A stretch of DNA of 64,000 nucleotides from Enterococcus termitis (GTDB lineage: Bacteria > Bacillota > Bacilli > Lactobacillales > Enterococcaceae), in the NCBI RefSeq assembly GCF_001730305.1, contig NZ_MIJY01000002.1, positions 1 through 64,000 on the forward strand. Direction: 5' to 3'. Under the pieces are notes generated by a model that made no database searches, had not been told where the DNA came from, and saw nothing but the letters and a program-made list of their open reading frames with translations. Shown here piece after piece: positions 34,970 through 44,519 of this stretch (position 1 is its first letter; each line of letters begins with the position of its first letter). Position numbers and translations under genes: made by a program.

Positions 34970-36388
34970 ATGCAGCATGTAGATAAAGATTTGTTATCGA
35001 TCCAGGAAGCACGGATTTTAGTAGAGACAGCAAGGGATGCACAGTATCTAGTTCAAGATTACGGACAAAAGCATTTGGATCAAATAATCGATCATTTATT
35101 GGAACAAATCAAACCTGAGCTTCATCATTTTGTAGAAATTGAAATGGCTGAAACAAAACGGGGCTGTGAAGAAGATAAGCGGTCATTGCTCAATCAATTT
35201 TTAACGGAGCTGGCTAAGGACATATCTAATCAGCAATGCATTGGGGACTTAGTAAAAGATTCTGCGGGGAATATTTTACAAGTAGGTGTACCGCTAGGAG
35301 TAATACCAGTCATTCTGCCGTGTGAAAATGTTGTCTTAACAACGTTATATAGCTTAGTGATCGGTATCAAATCTGGTAATGCTATTTTAGCTATCCCAAA
35401 TCCCAAAGCGCTTAAGACCACATGTCAGGTCGTAAAAAAGGTCAAGCAAATTTGTGAAGCAAAAGGCTTACCCAAAGGTTGCTTAAACTGTGTAGAACAT
35501 GTAACAGAGTATGGAATAAAAGAAGTGTTGACTCATCCGGATACTGCCATGATCTTAGTAATTGGAAATTCAAAATATAATAACGCAACCATCAACCAAA
35601 AACCAATTATTTATGGCAGTTCGGGTGCAACACCGGTCTTCATCGAACGTTCGGCACCGATCAAACCTGCTGTTGAAGCAATTATTCAAAGCCGCTCATT
35701 TGACTGCGGCTTACTTCCAGGAGCAGAACAGTACTTGATTGCAGAACATGTAATCGCAGCAGAAGTAAAAGCGGTGATGCAGCAATCGGGTGCACACTTT
35801 TTATCGAAAGAAGAAGAACAAAAACTTCTAGATGTGCTGCAACCGAAAGATAATCAAATCAATGTAGCCTGTATAGGGAAACATGCGGTTTACCTCGCAC
35901 AGATGGCTGGTTTTTCAGTAGCATCAGATACGAAAGTATTAGTTTCTGAACAACAGTATCTTTATGAAGAAGATCCGTTTGCAAACGAAATGAAATGTCC
36001 TGTGCTGGCTTTTTATCTAGAACCAGATTGGGTTCATGCGTGTGAAAAATCCATTCGATTATTGAAAGAAAAAAATAATGGACATACTTTAGCGATGCAT
36101 TCTCAAAACGCTGCAGTCCTCAGCGAATTCGCTTTGAAAAAACCAGTCGGACGTATGATTGTTAATGCACCAGCGGGATTAGCAAGTTTAGGGCTGAATT
36201 CTAATCTGCCATTATCAATGATCTTGGGTGGTTTTACTACCGGAAGAGGAATCAGTGCGAAAAATATTACTGCTGCAGATTTAACCTATGTGCGACAAAT
36301 CAGCTATCCTGTAAATGAAATCTCATCATTGGAAAAGGTAGATAAAGCATTACTAGAAAAAGTATTAAGAAAAATATTGGAAAAATAA
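34970..36388 (+). CDS. Aldehyde dehydrogenase homologue lacking the catalytic cysteine
   Basis: 472 residues. The N-terminal VDKDLLSIQEARILVETA matches the likely encapsulation helix of the operon's other aldehyde dehydrogenase, and the ALDH fold is recognisable throughout (GVPLGVIPVILP, GRMIVNAPAG). At the active site, however, SFDCGLLPGAEQ replaces SFDNGTICASEQ: the nucleophilic Cys is Pro250. A Cys lies four residues earlier. The glycine-rich cofactor loop is also altered. It is probably a structural or regulatory pseudoenzyme. Confidence 0.88.
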   Translation: MQHVDKDLLSIQEARILVETARDAQYLVQDYGQKHLDQIIDHLLEQIKPELHHFVEIEMAETKRGCEEDKRSLLNQFLTELAKDISNQQCIGDLVKDSAGNILQVGVPLGVIPVILPCENVVLTTLYSLVIGIKSGNAILAIPNPKALKTTCQVVKKVKQICEAKGLPKGCLNCVEHVTEYGIKEVLTHPDTAMILVIGNSKYNNATINQKPIIYGSSGATPVFIERSAPIKPAVEAIIQSRSFDCGLLPGAEQYLIAEHVIAAEVKAVMQQSGAHFLSKEEEQKLLDVLQPKDNQINVACIGKHAVYLAQMAGFSVASDTKVLVSEQQYLYEEDPFANEMKCPVLAFYLEPDWVHACEKSIRLLKEKNNGHTLAMHSQNAAVLSEFALKKPVGRMIVNAPAGLASLGLNSNLPLSMILGGFTTGRGISAKNITAADLTYVRQISYPVNEISSLEKVDKALLEKVLRKILEK

Positions 36389-36412
36389 ATTGTTGTGAAG
36401 AGAGGGAACAAG

Positions 36413-38953
36413 ATGGATATTAAAGAGTTTTCAGCAAAATTGGCTGAAGCAACCAAAGAATTAAGTCCAGAAGAACAAACAGCTTTAATGAAAATGTTTG
36501 CGACCGTTTCAGATGACTTAAATACAACTAATTCGACCAGCGGCGGCTTTGCGACAGATGGACAGACTAGCGTTCCATCAGGAATCACCCCACGTTTAGA
36601 AGCACTAAAAGAAAACTACTTAAAACAAGTACCGACGATTACTACGCATAGAGCAAGAGTAATTACAGAAATTGCGAAAGAAAACCCTGGTATGCCTAAA
36701 AATGTATTAAGAGCTAAGTCATTCAAGCGTTGCTGTGAAACGGCACCTTTGGTTATTCAGGATAATGAATTGATCGTAGGCGCTCCTAATGGCGCACCTC
36801 GTGCTGGTTCTTTTTCTCCGGATATTGCTTGGCGTTGGATGGAAGAGGAAATCGATACGATATCTGACCGTCCGCAAGATCCATTTTTCATTTCAGATGA
36901 AGATAAAAAGATTATGCGTGAAGAATTATTCCCATTCTGGAAAGGAAAATCGATTGACGAATACTGTGAAGATCAATTTCGTGAAGCGGGGGTTTGGGAA
37001 TTATCAGGTGAATCCTTTGTTTCCGATTGTTCGTATCATCAATTAAATGGCGGCGGTGACTCTAATCCAGGCTATGACGTTATTCTAATGAAAAAGGGCA
37101 TGCTGGATATTCAAAAAGAGGCACAGGAACAACTTGAAAAAATGGATTATAAAAATCCTGATGATATTGAAAAAATCTATTTCTACAAATCGATCATCGA
37201 TACAGCAGAAGGTGTGATGATCTACGCTCGTAGAATGTCAGAATATGCGGCTCAGTTAGCTCAAAGAGAAACGAATCCAAAACGCAAAGCGGAATTACTG
37301 AAAATTTCCGAAGTCAATGCAAAAGTTCCTGCTCATAAACCAGAAACATTTTGGGAAGCAATCCAAGCTGTTTGGACGATTGAATCATTACTTGTTGTTG
37401 AAGAAAATCAGACAGGGATGTCGATCGGCCGTGTGGATCAATACATGTACCCATTTTTCCAAAATGATTTAGCAACAGGAAAAATGAATGAATACGAAGC
37501 TTTTGAATTAGCTGGCTGTATGCTGATCAAGATGTCTGAAATGATGTGGATCACAAGTGAAGGCGGTTCAAAATTCTTCGCGGGCTACCAACCTTTTGTC
37601 AATATGTGTGTGGGTGGGGTTACTCGTGAAGGACGCGATGCGACGAATGATTTGACCTATCTATTGATGGAGGCCGTTCGTCATGTAAAAGTCTATCAGC
37701 CGTCTCTTGCTTGTCGTATTCATAATCGTTCTCCTAGAGAATACTTGAAGAAAATCGTTGATGTCGTTCGTGCTGGAATCGGCTTTCCTGCGTGTCACTT
37801 TGACGATACCCATATCAAAATGATGCTGGCCAAAGGCGTTTCAATCGAAGATGCCCGTGATTATTGTTTGATGGGCTGTGTGGAGCCACAAAAATCTGGT
37901 CGACTATATCAATGGACATCAACGGCTTATACACAGTGGCCAATCTGTATTGAATTGGTTTTAAACAAAGGTGTGCCTTTATGGTATGGGAAAAAAGTTT
38001 GTCCGGATATGGGCGATTTAACCAGTTTTAATACCTACGAACAATTTGAACAAGCAGTCAAAGAACAAATCAAATACATTACGAAATGGTCATCAGTCGC
38101 AACTGTGATCACACAAAGAGTTCATCGTGATTTAGCACCGAAACCATTGATGTCTTTAATGTATGAAGGCTGTATGGAAAGTGGAAAAGATGTGTCTAGT
38201 GGCGGTGCGATGTATAACTTTGGTCCGGGCGTTGTCTGGTCTGGTTTAGCTACTTATGCGGATTCGATGGCAGCGATCAAAAAACTGGTTTACGATGAGA
38301 AAAAATACACCTTAGAAGAATTGAATCGTGCATTAAAAGCTGACTTTGTTGGATATGAACAGATTCGTACAGATTGTTTAAATGCACCTAAATACGGCAA
38401 CGATGACGATTATGCCGATCTGATTGCAGCTGATTTGATCCACTTTACTGAAGCGGAGCATCGTCAATACAAAACGCTATATTCAGAGTTATGTCATGGT
38501 ACCTTATCCATTTCAAATAATACGCCGTTAGGTCAAATGACGGGTGCATCTGCTAATGGACGTAAGGCTTGGATTCCGCTATCAGATGGTATCAGTCCAA
38601 CACAGGGAGCCGACTTTAAAGGACCGACAGCGATCATCAAATCGATCTCTAAAATGGCCAATGACACGATGAACATGGGTATGGTGCATAACTTCAAGAT
38701 CATGTCTGGTTTGTTAAGTACCCCAGAAGGTGAAGAAAGCTTGATTACCTTACTGAAAACAGCCAGTGTTTTAGGGAATGGCGAAATGCAGTTTAACTAT
38801 TTAGATAACGAAACATTGTTGGAAGCGCAAAAACATCCAGAAGAATATCGTGATTTGATTGTTCGAGTGGCAGGCTACAGTGCCTTCTTCGTTGAATTAT
38901 GTCAAGATGTGCAAGATGAAATTATCAGCCGAACAATGTTAACTAAGTTTTAA
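36413..38953 (+). CDS. cutC: Choline trimethylamine-lyase (glycyl radical enzyme)
   Basis: 846 residues from the ATG served by GAGGG. All residues I know from D. desulfuricans CutC fall at the same numbers: Tyr208, Asp216 ([10 protein letters not shown]), Phe395 (GYQPF), Cys489 and Glu491 (LMGCVEP), Thr502, Tyr506, and the glycyl radical Gly821 ([10 protein letters not shown]). It cleaves choline to trimethylamine and acetaldehyde. The N-terminal ~50 residues hold an amphipathic helix ([16 protein letters not shown]) and linker, likely for encapsulation. Diol dehydratase or pyruvate-formate lyase is excluded by GCVEP and Asp216. Confidence 0.97.
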   Translation: MDIKEFSAKLAEATKELSPEEQTALMKMFATVSDDLNTTNSTSGGFATDGQTSVPSGITPRLEALKENYLKQVPTITTHRARVITEIAKENPGMPKNVLRAKSFKRCCETAPLVIQDNELIVGAPNGAPRAGSFSPDIAWRWMEEEIDTISDRPQDPFFISDEDKKIMREELFPFWKGKSIDEYCEDQFREAGVWELSGESFVSDCSYHQLNGGGDSNPGYDVILMKKGMLDIQKEAQEQLEKMDYKNPDDIEKIYFYKSIIDTAEGVMIYARRMSEYAAQLAQRETNPKRKAELLKISEVNAKVPAHKPETFWEAIQAVWTIESLLVVEENQTGMSIGRVDQYMYPFFQNDLATGKMNEYEAFELAGCMLIKMSEMMWITSEGGSKFFAGYQPFVNMCVGGVTREGRDATNDLTYLLMEAVRHVKVYQPSLACRIHNRSPREYLKKIVDVVRAGIGFPACHFDDTHIKMMLAKGVSIEDARDYCLMGCVEPQKSGRLYQWTSTAYTQWPICIELVLNKGVPLWYGKKVCPDMGDLTSFNTYEQFEQAVKEQIKYITKWSSVATVITQRVHRDLAPKPLMSLMYEGCMESGKDVSSGGAMYNFGPGVVWSGLATYADSMAAIKKLVYDEKKYTLEELNRALKADFVGYEQIRTDCLNAPKYGNDDDYADLIAADLIHFTEAEHRQYKTLYSELCHGTLSISNNTPLGQMTGASANGRKAWIPLSDGISPTQGADFKGPTAIIKSISKMANDTMNMGMVHNFKIMSGLLSTPEGEESLITLLKTASVLGNGEMQFNYLDNETLLEAQKHPEEYRDLIVRVAGYSAFFVELCQDVQDEIISRTMLTKF

Positions 38954-38971
38954 CACTGGAGGATGAAAAAA

Positions 38972-39922
38972 ATGAATAACCCAAGCACGGAGACAATTGA
39001 AAGACAGGTCATGATCTTTAATGTACAAAAATATAGCTTATACGATGGACCAGGGATTCGAACGATCGTTTTTTTCAAAGGCTGTCCTTTGCGTTGTCAG
39101 TGGTGCGCGAATCCAGAAGGTCTAGAAAGAAAGTTCGAAGTCATGTATAAGGAAAGTGTCTGTAGTGACTGTCGAGCCTGTGTAGACGTGTGTCCAGTGG
39201 GGATTCATTATATGGATGAAAATGGAAATCATCAGGTCAATCGTGACATCGCCTGTACAGGTTGTCGTGCCTGTTCAGACGTATGTCCGATGGCGGCCTT
39301 GAATATTACTGGTGAGATCAAGTCTATTTCAGAAGTAATGGAAATTGTTCATGAAGATGATGAATTTTATGAACAGTCAGGAGGCGGTGTGACGCTTAGC
39401 GGTGGTGAGTGTACAGCTCAACCAGAAGCTGCACTTGCATTATTACAGGCGTGTAAAGCAGATGGAATCAATACCGCAATCGAAACCTGCGGACATTCAA
39501 GAATGGAACGGCTGCTTAAAATTGCTGATTATGTTGATTTATTCTTGTTTGATTTAAAACATATGGATCCTGTTCGACACAATGAATTGACAGGGATCAG
39601 TAATGAAAAGATCTTGGCAAATTTAAAAGAGGTTTTAGAGCAAGGTCATGCCGTACAGATCCGGATGCCGATGTTAAAAATGATCAACGACAGCCAAAAA
39701 GAAATTCAAGCGATCATCGAGTTTTTATTACCGTACAAAGAGTATCCTAATTTTCATGGAATCGATTTATTACCTTATCATAAATTAGGCGTTAACAAAT
39801 ATGGTCAGCTTGGTATGGAGTATCCTGTAGATGGCGATCCGTCATTGTCAGATCCTGAGCTAGATCGAATCGAAGGCTGGATCAAGGAATATGATTTTCC
39901 TGTAAAGGTTGTACGTCATTAA
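38972..39922 (+). CDS. cutD: CutC-activating radical SAM enzyme
   Basis: About 316 residues. The radical SAM triad is CPLRCQWC (CxxxCxxC) within YDGPGIRTIVFFKGC. Two ferredoxin-like clusters follow, CSDCRACVDVCPVG and CTGCRACSDVCPMAA, as in other glycyl-radical activases. GGGVTLSGGE is the SAM-binding glycine motif. It installs the radical on Gly821 of CutC. The start at 38972 leaves GGAGG nine bases upstream; an ATG at 38963 abuts it. Confidence 0.96.
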   Translation: MNNPSTETIERQVMIFNVQKYSLYDGPGIRTIVFFKGCPLRCQWCANPEGLERKFEVMYKESVCSDCRACVDVCPVGIHYMDENGNHQVNRDIACTGCRACSDVCPMAALNITGEIKSISEVMEIVHEDDEFYEQSGGGVTLSGGECTAQPEAALALLQACKADGINTAIETCGHSRMERLLKIADYVDLFLFDLKHMDPVRHNELTGISNEKILANLKEVLEQGHAVQIRMPMLKMINDSQKEIQAIIEFLLPYKEYPNFHGIDLLPYHKLGVNKYGQLGMEYPVDGDPSLSDPELDRIEGWIKEYDFPVKVVRH

Positions 39923-39952
39923 TAAGAGAAAAACGAGAAAGGAAGCGGTCTG

Positions 39953-40297
39953 ATGTTGGAAAGTAATGCACAGCGGGTCATAGAAGAATCGGTTCCCGGC
40001 AAGCAGGTGACGTTAGCCCATGTGATCGCATCACCCATTGCTGAAGTGTATGAGTCGCTAGGGGTTGAAGAAACAGGAGCAATTGGGATTTTAACGATTT
40101 CTCCTTTTGAGACAGCGATCATTGCAGCAGATATTGCTGGGAAAAGTGCAGATGTAGCTGTAGGCTTTCTTGATCGTTTTACTGGTTCCGTTTTACTGAC
40201 GGGTGATGTTCAAAGTGTTGAAGTAGCCTTAGGAGCTGTGGTCAGAATCTTAAAAGAACAGTTGGATTATGAAGTTGTTCAGGTAACTAGAACATGA
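39953..40297 (+). CDS. Circularly permuted BMC shell protein (EutS/PduU-like)
   Basis: 114 residues. RVIEESVPGKQVTLAHVIASP at the N-terminus and AIGILTISPFETAIIAADIAGKSADV follow the permuted BMC arrangement of EutS/PduU, whose hexamers form a beta-barrel cap over the pore. It overlaps the start of the next gene by four bases. Confidence 0.92.
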   Translation: MLESNAQRVIEESVPGKQVTLAHVIASPIAEVYESLGVEETGAIGILTISPFETAIIAADIAGKSADVAVGFLDRFTGSVLLTGDVQSVEVALGAVVRILKEQLDYEVVQVTRT

Positions 40298-40752
40298 ATA
40301 AGCGATTGTTGATCGTAGGACCTATTGGAAGTGGTAGTCAGCGGATTGCGCAAGCAGTTGAACAAACAGAACAGCCAATCCGCAAAGTGGCTAGCCTTCA
40401 TTACACTAAAAAAACAATCATTGTTCCAGGCCCTTACTTAGAAAGCCCTTGGATGCACAAGCATATTATCGCGTTACAACAAGAAGCAAGCCAAGCAGTC
40501 TTTCTTTTGCCGATAAAACGTATGAAAAAAAGCTATCCACCCAATTTTGCTCAAGTTTTCAGGATTCCAGTACTGGGAATCATTACTTACGAACCGAATG
40601 ATTATTCTGAAGAAAAATATAGACGAGCCCAAAAAACATTGAGAGAAATCGGAATTAAAACGTACCAGTTTCAAGTGGATTTGACAGATGAAAACGCACT
40701 GCACACATTGACAGAAACTATTACTACCATTGAAACGACCTGCTCTATTTGA
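40294..40752 (+). CDS. EutP/PduV-like protein with a degenerate P-loop
   Basis: 152 residues with the Ras-like EutP/PduV layout: RLLIVGPIGSGSQRIAQA at the start, VPGPYLESPWMHK at the switch region and VLGIITYEPND near the G4 position. The Walker A motif should be GxxGxGKT/S, but reads GPIGSGSQ, so the invariant Lys is gone. G4 NKxD is also absent (TYEPND). GTP hydrolysis is therefore doubtful. PduV proteins bind the outside of microcompartments. Confidence 0.85.
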   Translation: MNKRLLIVGPIGSGSQRIAQAVEQTEQPIRKVASLHYTKKTIIVPGPYLESPWMHKHIIALQQEASQAVFLLPIKRMKKSYPPNFAQVFRIPVLGIITYEPNDYSEEKYRRAQKTLREIGIKTYQFQVDLTDENALHTLTETITTIETTCSI

Positions 40753-40799
40753 TTCTATTTATTAATGGAATGACATGAATGAAGAAAGGGGGATATTAT

Positions 40800-41942
40800 T
40801 TGTTTAGTCAGTTTAAGATGCCGACCAAAATCATCACAGGTGAACACTCATTATCTGCTGTACAATCCTTATCTTTAAGCCGAGTTTTGATTATTTGTGA
40901 TCCTTTCATGGAAAAAAATGGTACAGCAGAAAATGTCGGCCAGCTATTAAAGGAAAAAGCAATCGACTACTGTATTTTTTCTGGAATTGTTCCAGATCCT
41001 ACGATCGATGTCGTGACGAATGGCTTGATTGCTGCGGTCAACTCAAAACCCGATGGGATCATTGCTTTAGGTGGCGGTTCTGCGATGGACGCGGCTAAAG
41101 TCATTCGGCATGTCTATACGATTGCTGAAAAAGAAACACCTGTCCAATTGATTTGTGTTCCGACAACGAGCGGAACAGGAAGTGAAGTTACAGCTTTCGC
41201 AGTTATTTCTGATCCTGAGGCACAAAGTAAATATGCCTTAGTTGATGACCGTATGATTCCAGATTTAGCTATTTTAGATCCATTATTAACAGTCAGTGTC
41301 CCAAAAAATGTGACTGCTGACACAGGGATCGATGTCTTTACTCATTGTATGGAAGCATTGGCTTCGACACAAGCAACTGATTTTACAGATGCTTGCAGTG
41401 AAAAAGCACTGAAGGTGATATGGGATGATTTGATTCCAGTTTTTAATCAAGGAGAGAATTTGGCACTCCGCGAAAAGATTCATAATGCATCTTGTTTAGC
41501 GGGAATGGCGTTTAGTGAAGCATCGTTGGGAATTTGTCACAGCTTAGCCCATGCGTTAGGCGGGCGTTTTCATATTCCACACGGACGTGCCAATGCTATG
41601 CTGCTGCCGCATGTAATCAGTTATAATGCCGGATTGGATGCTGAGCGTGAAACGGATAATCTGGTGTTGTACCAGAACATCGCAGGACATTTAGGGTTTC
41701 GAGCAGGAACAGCTAAAGCAACAGTCCATGCAATGATCACAGGCATTCAGCGTCAGTTTAAACAAATGGAAATTCCAAGATTCATCAACGAATGCGGGAT
41801 TGATCCGGACGTGTTTTTAGCCGCTGTTCCAGACATGGCTGAGAAAGCTCTAACGGATAAATGTACGCTGACCAATCCGAGAAAACCTAATCAGGCAGAG
41901 CTTGAAGCTATTTATCAGAGGTTGCTAAGAGGTGGTTACTAA
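40800..41942 (+). CDS. Iron-containing alcohol dehydrogenase (EutG/PduQ-like)
   Basis: About 380 residues. GGGSAMDAAKVIRH is the NAD-binding loop of group III alcohol dehydrogenases, and the metal ligands lie in DVFTHCMEA, GICHSLAHALGG and IPHGRANAMLLPHV. It would reduce acetaldehyde from choline to ethanol, recycling NAD inside the compartment. The TTG at 40800 is preferred as start because AAAGGGGG lies just upstream; ATG 40779 would overlap that site. The stop overlaps the next start by one base. Confidence 0.92.
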   Translation: MFSQFKMPTKIITGEHSLSAVQSLSLSRVLIICDPFMEKNGTAENVGQLLKEKAIDYCIFSGIVPDPTIDVVTNGLIAAVNSKPDGIIALGGGSAMDAAKVIRHVYTIAEKETPVQLICVPTTSGTGSEVTAFAVISDPEAQSKYALVDDRMIPDLAILDPLLTVSVPKNVTADTGIDVFTHCMEALASTQATDFTDACSEKALKVIWDDLIPVFNQGENLALREKIHNASCLAGMAFSEASLGICHSLAHALGGRFHIPHGRANAMLLPHVISYNAGLDAERETDNLVLYQNIAGHLGFRAGTAKATVHAMITGIQRQFKQMEIPRFINECGIDPDVFLAAVPDMAEKALTDKCTLTNPRKPNQAELEAIYQRLLRGGY

Positions 41943-42490
41943 TGCATTTTATTACAGAACGGGAACTTCAAACAACGTTTCGCAGAGAACCATTCACTCA
42001 ACTGATTTTAACTGAAACAGAACGTTTAACGCCTGGAGCAAAACAGTTTGTGCAGGATAAAAGAATAGAACTTAAGCCTATCTTAAAAGCAGAAGAAAAG
42101 GAAGCTGTTGTGGAAACAAAGGTTGATACATTAACAGCATATCAAGAGATTCTTTCTGCCGAGTTATTTGAGGCGGTCGTTTTAGCAAAAAAGAAACAAT
42201 TGATTCTAGGACAAAAGCTGCTCTTATTAGAGAAAAAAATGGTTGCCGTTCTTTCAACTGAACCCGAATCATTAGAACCAAGTGAACGGCAAGCAGAACC
42301 AACTGTCTTTCATTTAGAGCCTATTCATCTCTTTAGTGAGCATGGACAGTTATTGATCAAGCTAAAAAAAATATATGGTTTAATTTGTCTCATATCAGCT
42401 GTTTATCCAACATACAGTCGGCCATTATCAACTGTGATTCAAGAGCTGAGCCATTTAGTCAAACAATTAGTAGGGGATGCCGATGAATAA
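41942..42490 (+). CDS. EutT/EutQ-associated N-terminal-domain-like protein
   Basis: 182 residues. The start MHFITERELQTTFRREPFT and LTPGAKQFVQDKRIEL closely follow the N-terminal pattern of EutT cobalamin adenosyltransferases (FITE-L, LTP-A--FL--R-I). The rest lacks the cysteine-rich metal site of EutT. The lyase here is B12-independent, so an adenosyltransferase is unneeded. A chaperone or assembly role is possible; function is unknown. Confidence 0.65.
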   Translation: MHFITERELQTTFRREPFTQLILTETERLTPGAKQFVQDKRIELKPILKAEEKEAVVETKVDTLTAYQEILSAELFEAVVLAKKKQLILGQKLLLLEKKMVAVLSTEPESLEPSERQAEPTVFHLEPIHLFSEHGQLLIKLKKIYGLICLISAVYPTYSRPLSTVIQELSHLVKQLVGDADE

Positions 42491-43322
42491 ACAAGCATTG
42501 AAAGAGTGCAATCAATTTATTGCAGATTTTGAAAAGGTGATCAAAAAGCCAAAAAAAGATCCTTCAACCATATATTACACAGGAGTTGATCTTGGTACTG
42601 CGTGTATTGTATTGGCAGTGTTAGATGAGCATTTTAAACCTGTAGCTGGCGCATACCGTTACGCCGATGTCGTTCGTGATGGCATGGTCGTTGACTATAT
42701 TGGAGCGGTTGAAATTGTAAGTGAGCTAAAAGCAGAACTGGAGCAAAAATTACAGACAGAACTGCTGTATGCTGCTGCTTCACTACCACCTGGAACCGAT
42801 GAATTAGATGGTGGGGCAATCAAGAATGTGGTGCAAAGCGCAGGCTTTGAATTGACGAATTTATTAGATGAACCGACGGCAGCAAATCAGTTGTTAAACA
42901 TAACTGACGGTGCAGTGGTGGATATCGGTGGAGGAACAACAGGTATTTCGATCATTGAATCAGGTCGAGTGGTTAAAGTAGCAGATGAAGCAACCGGCGG
43001 TACACATTTATCGTTAGTTTTGGCAGGTGCCTATAAATTTTCTTTTGATGAAGCTGAACGCTATAAGCGTAATGAAAAGCACCATGATGAATTACTGCCG
43101 ACGTTAAAACCAGTTATTGAAAAAATTTCATCGATCATTACCCAGCAGATTTCAGGCTATACAGTGAAAGGAATTTATCTTGTTGGCGGTACAGCCTGTT
43201 TAAAAAACATTGAAACAATCATAGAAAAAACAACTGGAATTCCAACGTTCAAGCCGCTTAATCCGATGTTTGCAACGCCGCTTGGAATTGCACTAAGTTG
43301 TACGGATCAAGTACTGAAATAG
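42483..43322 (+). CDS. EutJ-like actin/Hsp70-fold protein
   Basis: About 279 residues. The actin/Hsp70 phosphate loops are visible: YYTGVDLGTACIVLAV, VVDIGGGTTGISII and GIYLVGGTACLKNIE, with DEPTAAN between. EutJ proteins are thought to act as chaperones or reactivases of microcompartment enzymes. ATG 42483 has AGGGG six bases ahead and overlaps the previous stop; the first in-frame ATG (42477) is also possible. Confidence 0.92.
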   Translation: MNKQALKECNQFIADFEKVIKKPKKDPSTIYYTGVDLGTACIVLAVLDEHFKPVAGAYRYADVVRDGMVVDYIGAVEIVSELKAELEQKLQTELLYAAASLPPGTDELDGGAIKNVVQSAGFELTNLLDEPTAANQLLNITDGAVVDIGGGTTGISIIESGRVVKVADEATGGTHLSLVLAGAYKFSFDEAERYKRNEKHHDELLPTLKPVIEKISSIITQQISGYTVKGIYLVGGTACLKNIETIIEKTTGIPTFKPLNPMFATPLGIALSCTDQVLK

Positions 43323-43334
43323 GAGGTGTAAACC

Positions 43335-43628
43335 ATGGATTGTCGAATTATTAAATCTCCTGGAGAAAATACATTGGCGATTTTAAATCGTCGCAAAGGA
43401 TCAAAAGAAGAGCTGGGAACACCAGATGCAGTGGGATTGGTGCAGGGAAAACTGATCGAAATGATTTGTGCTACAGATGTTGCTGAAAAAGCGGTCGGTG
43501 TTACGATCGAGGACATTCGAGGAAGTTGCCCGCAAAATATGATTTTGTTAGCAATTTTTGGTGACACGGCTTCGGTCACAGCAGCGATCGAAGAAATTAA
43601 AAAAAGAGAGAAGAATAACCAATGGTAA
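43335..43628 (+). CDS. GrpU-like BMC shell protein with a GSCPQ iron-sulfur motif
   Basis: 97 residues. The BMC fold is recognisable as AVGLVQGKLIEMICATDVAEKAVGV and ILLAIFGDTASVTAAIEEI, preceded by an N-terminal strand region (DCRIIKSPGENTLAIL). GSCPQN sits at the expected pore loop and matches the GXCPQ motif described for the GrpU shell protein, where cysteines around the pore hold a 4Fe-4S cluster. That function is inferred. It overlaps the EutN-like gene by seven bases. Confidence 0.8.
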   Translation: MDCRIIKSPGENTLAILNRRKGSKEELGTPDAVGLVQGKLIEMICATDVAEKAVGVTIEDIRGSCPQNMILLAIFGDTASVTAAIEEIKKREKNNQW

Positions 43629-43885
43629 CTGCAACCTTAATGGATACTATTTGGGCTACCCGAAAATCCGAAAAATTAAATGGGTTAAAACTAATGTTGG
43701 CCCAAGTCACTGGCGGTTCAAGAGATGGTGAACGGCTGGTTGTCTGCGATGTAATAGGAGCAGGAATCGGTGATCGGGTCATTATCGCTACAGGTTCAGC
43801 TGCCCGACGGATGTTGGAAGACGATTTGATTCCTATTGATGCTGCTGTGATCGGAATCATTGACGAAAGTTGTGAATCTGTATAA
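43622..43885 (+). CDS. BMC-P pentameric vertex protein (EutN/CcmL-like)
   Basis: 87 residues: MVTATLMDTIWATRKSEKLNG, LVVCDVIGAGIGDRVIIATGSAARR and DAAVIGIIDE are the EutN/CcmL blocks. These pentamers cap the vertices of the icosahedral shell. It is the only such gene in the operon, so it must serve all vertices. Confidence 0.96.
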   Translation: MVTATLMDTIWATRKSEKLNGLKLMLAQVTGGSRDGERLVVCDVIGAGIGDRVIIATGSAARRMLEDDLIPIDAAVIGIIDESCESV

Positions 43886-43901
43886 AAGAGAGTGTGGCAA
43901 G

Positions 43902-44519
43902 ATGAAAAAATTAATTTGTGCAGAAGATATTGAAACGCTTCAAAAAGAAGGCAAAAAAAGTCTGTTAATAACGAAAAAAACGATCATCACCCCTTCTGCA
44001 AAAGATCTCGCAGAGGCGTATCAGATTGTATTTCACATGCAGACAGAGCCAGAAGAAAAAATCGCTTGGTCAGATCATGAAACGATTTCTAAAGAAGGAT
44101 TGGTCTCCTTACTAAGACAACTATTACATGATGCAGGAACCAATATTTTTTCGGAAGCTCCTTTTACATTTGAAAAACACACTAGTGGGTTAAAAATAAT
44201 TCACGGATCTACCGTTAAACTCCAGCCTTTGATCAAGGAAAATCCTAATGTTTGCTACCAAGAACTGATTACACCAGTGGAAAGACAGATGAGCGGCGGG
44301 ATTTTAGAAATAGATAAAAGTAGTTTTTATGAGGAAAAAACGTTGGAATCGATCAACTATGTCATTGAAGGAAAACTTCAGTTAACCATCGATGGGACCA
44401 CTTATACGGCAACTAAAGGAGATACTATTTTTATACCGAAAAATCATACAGTCCGCTGGTCTACACCAGACAAGGTCACGATTTTATGTGGAAAATTGAA
44501 AGGTGTTGATAAACAATGA
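43902..44519 (+). CDS. EutQ-like cupin protein
   Basis: About 205 residues. The N-terminal ITKKTIITPSAKDLAEAYQIVF is the EutQ lead. The C-terminal cupin barrel contains GGILEIDKSSFYEEK, INYVIEGKLQLTIDG and GDTIFIPKNHTVRWST. EutQ of Salmonella has been reported to have acetate-kinase activity, which would fit production of ATP from acetyl phosphate. Its activity here is unproven. The ATG at 43902 follows GAGTGTGG; the stop overlaps the next start. Confidence 0.88.
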   Translation: MKKLICAEDIETLQKEGKKSLLITKKTIITPSAKDLAEAYQIVFHMQTEPEEKIAWSDHETISKEGLVSLLRQLLHDAGTNIFSEAPFTFEKHTSGLKIIHGSTVKLQPLIKENPNVCYQELITPVERQMSGGILEIDKSSFYEEKTLESINYVIEGKLQLTIDGTTYTATKGDTIFIPKNHTVRWSTPDKVTILCGKLKGVDKQ

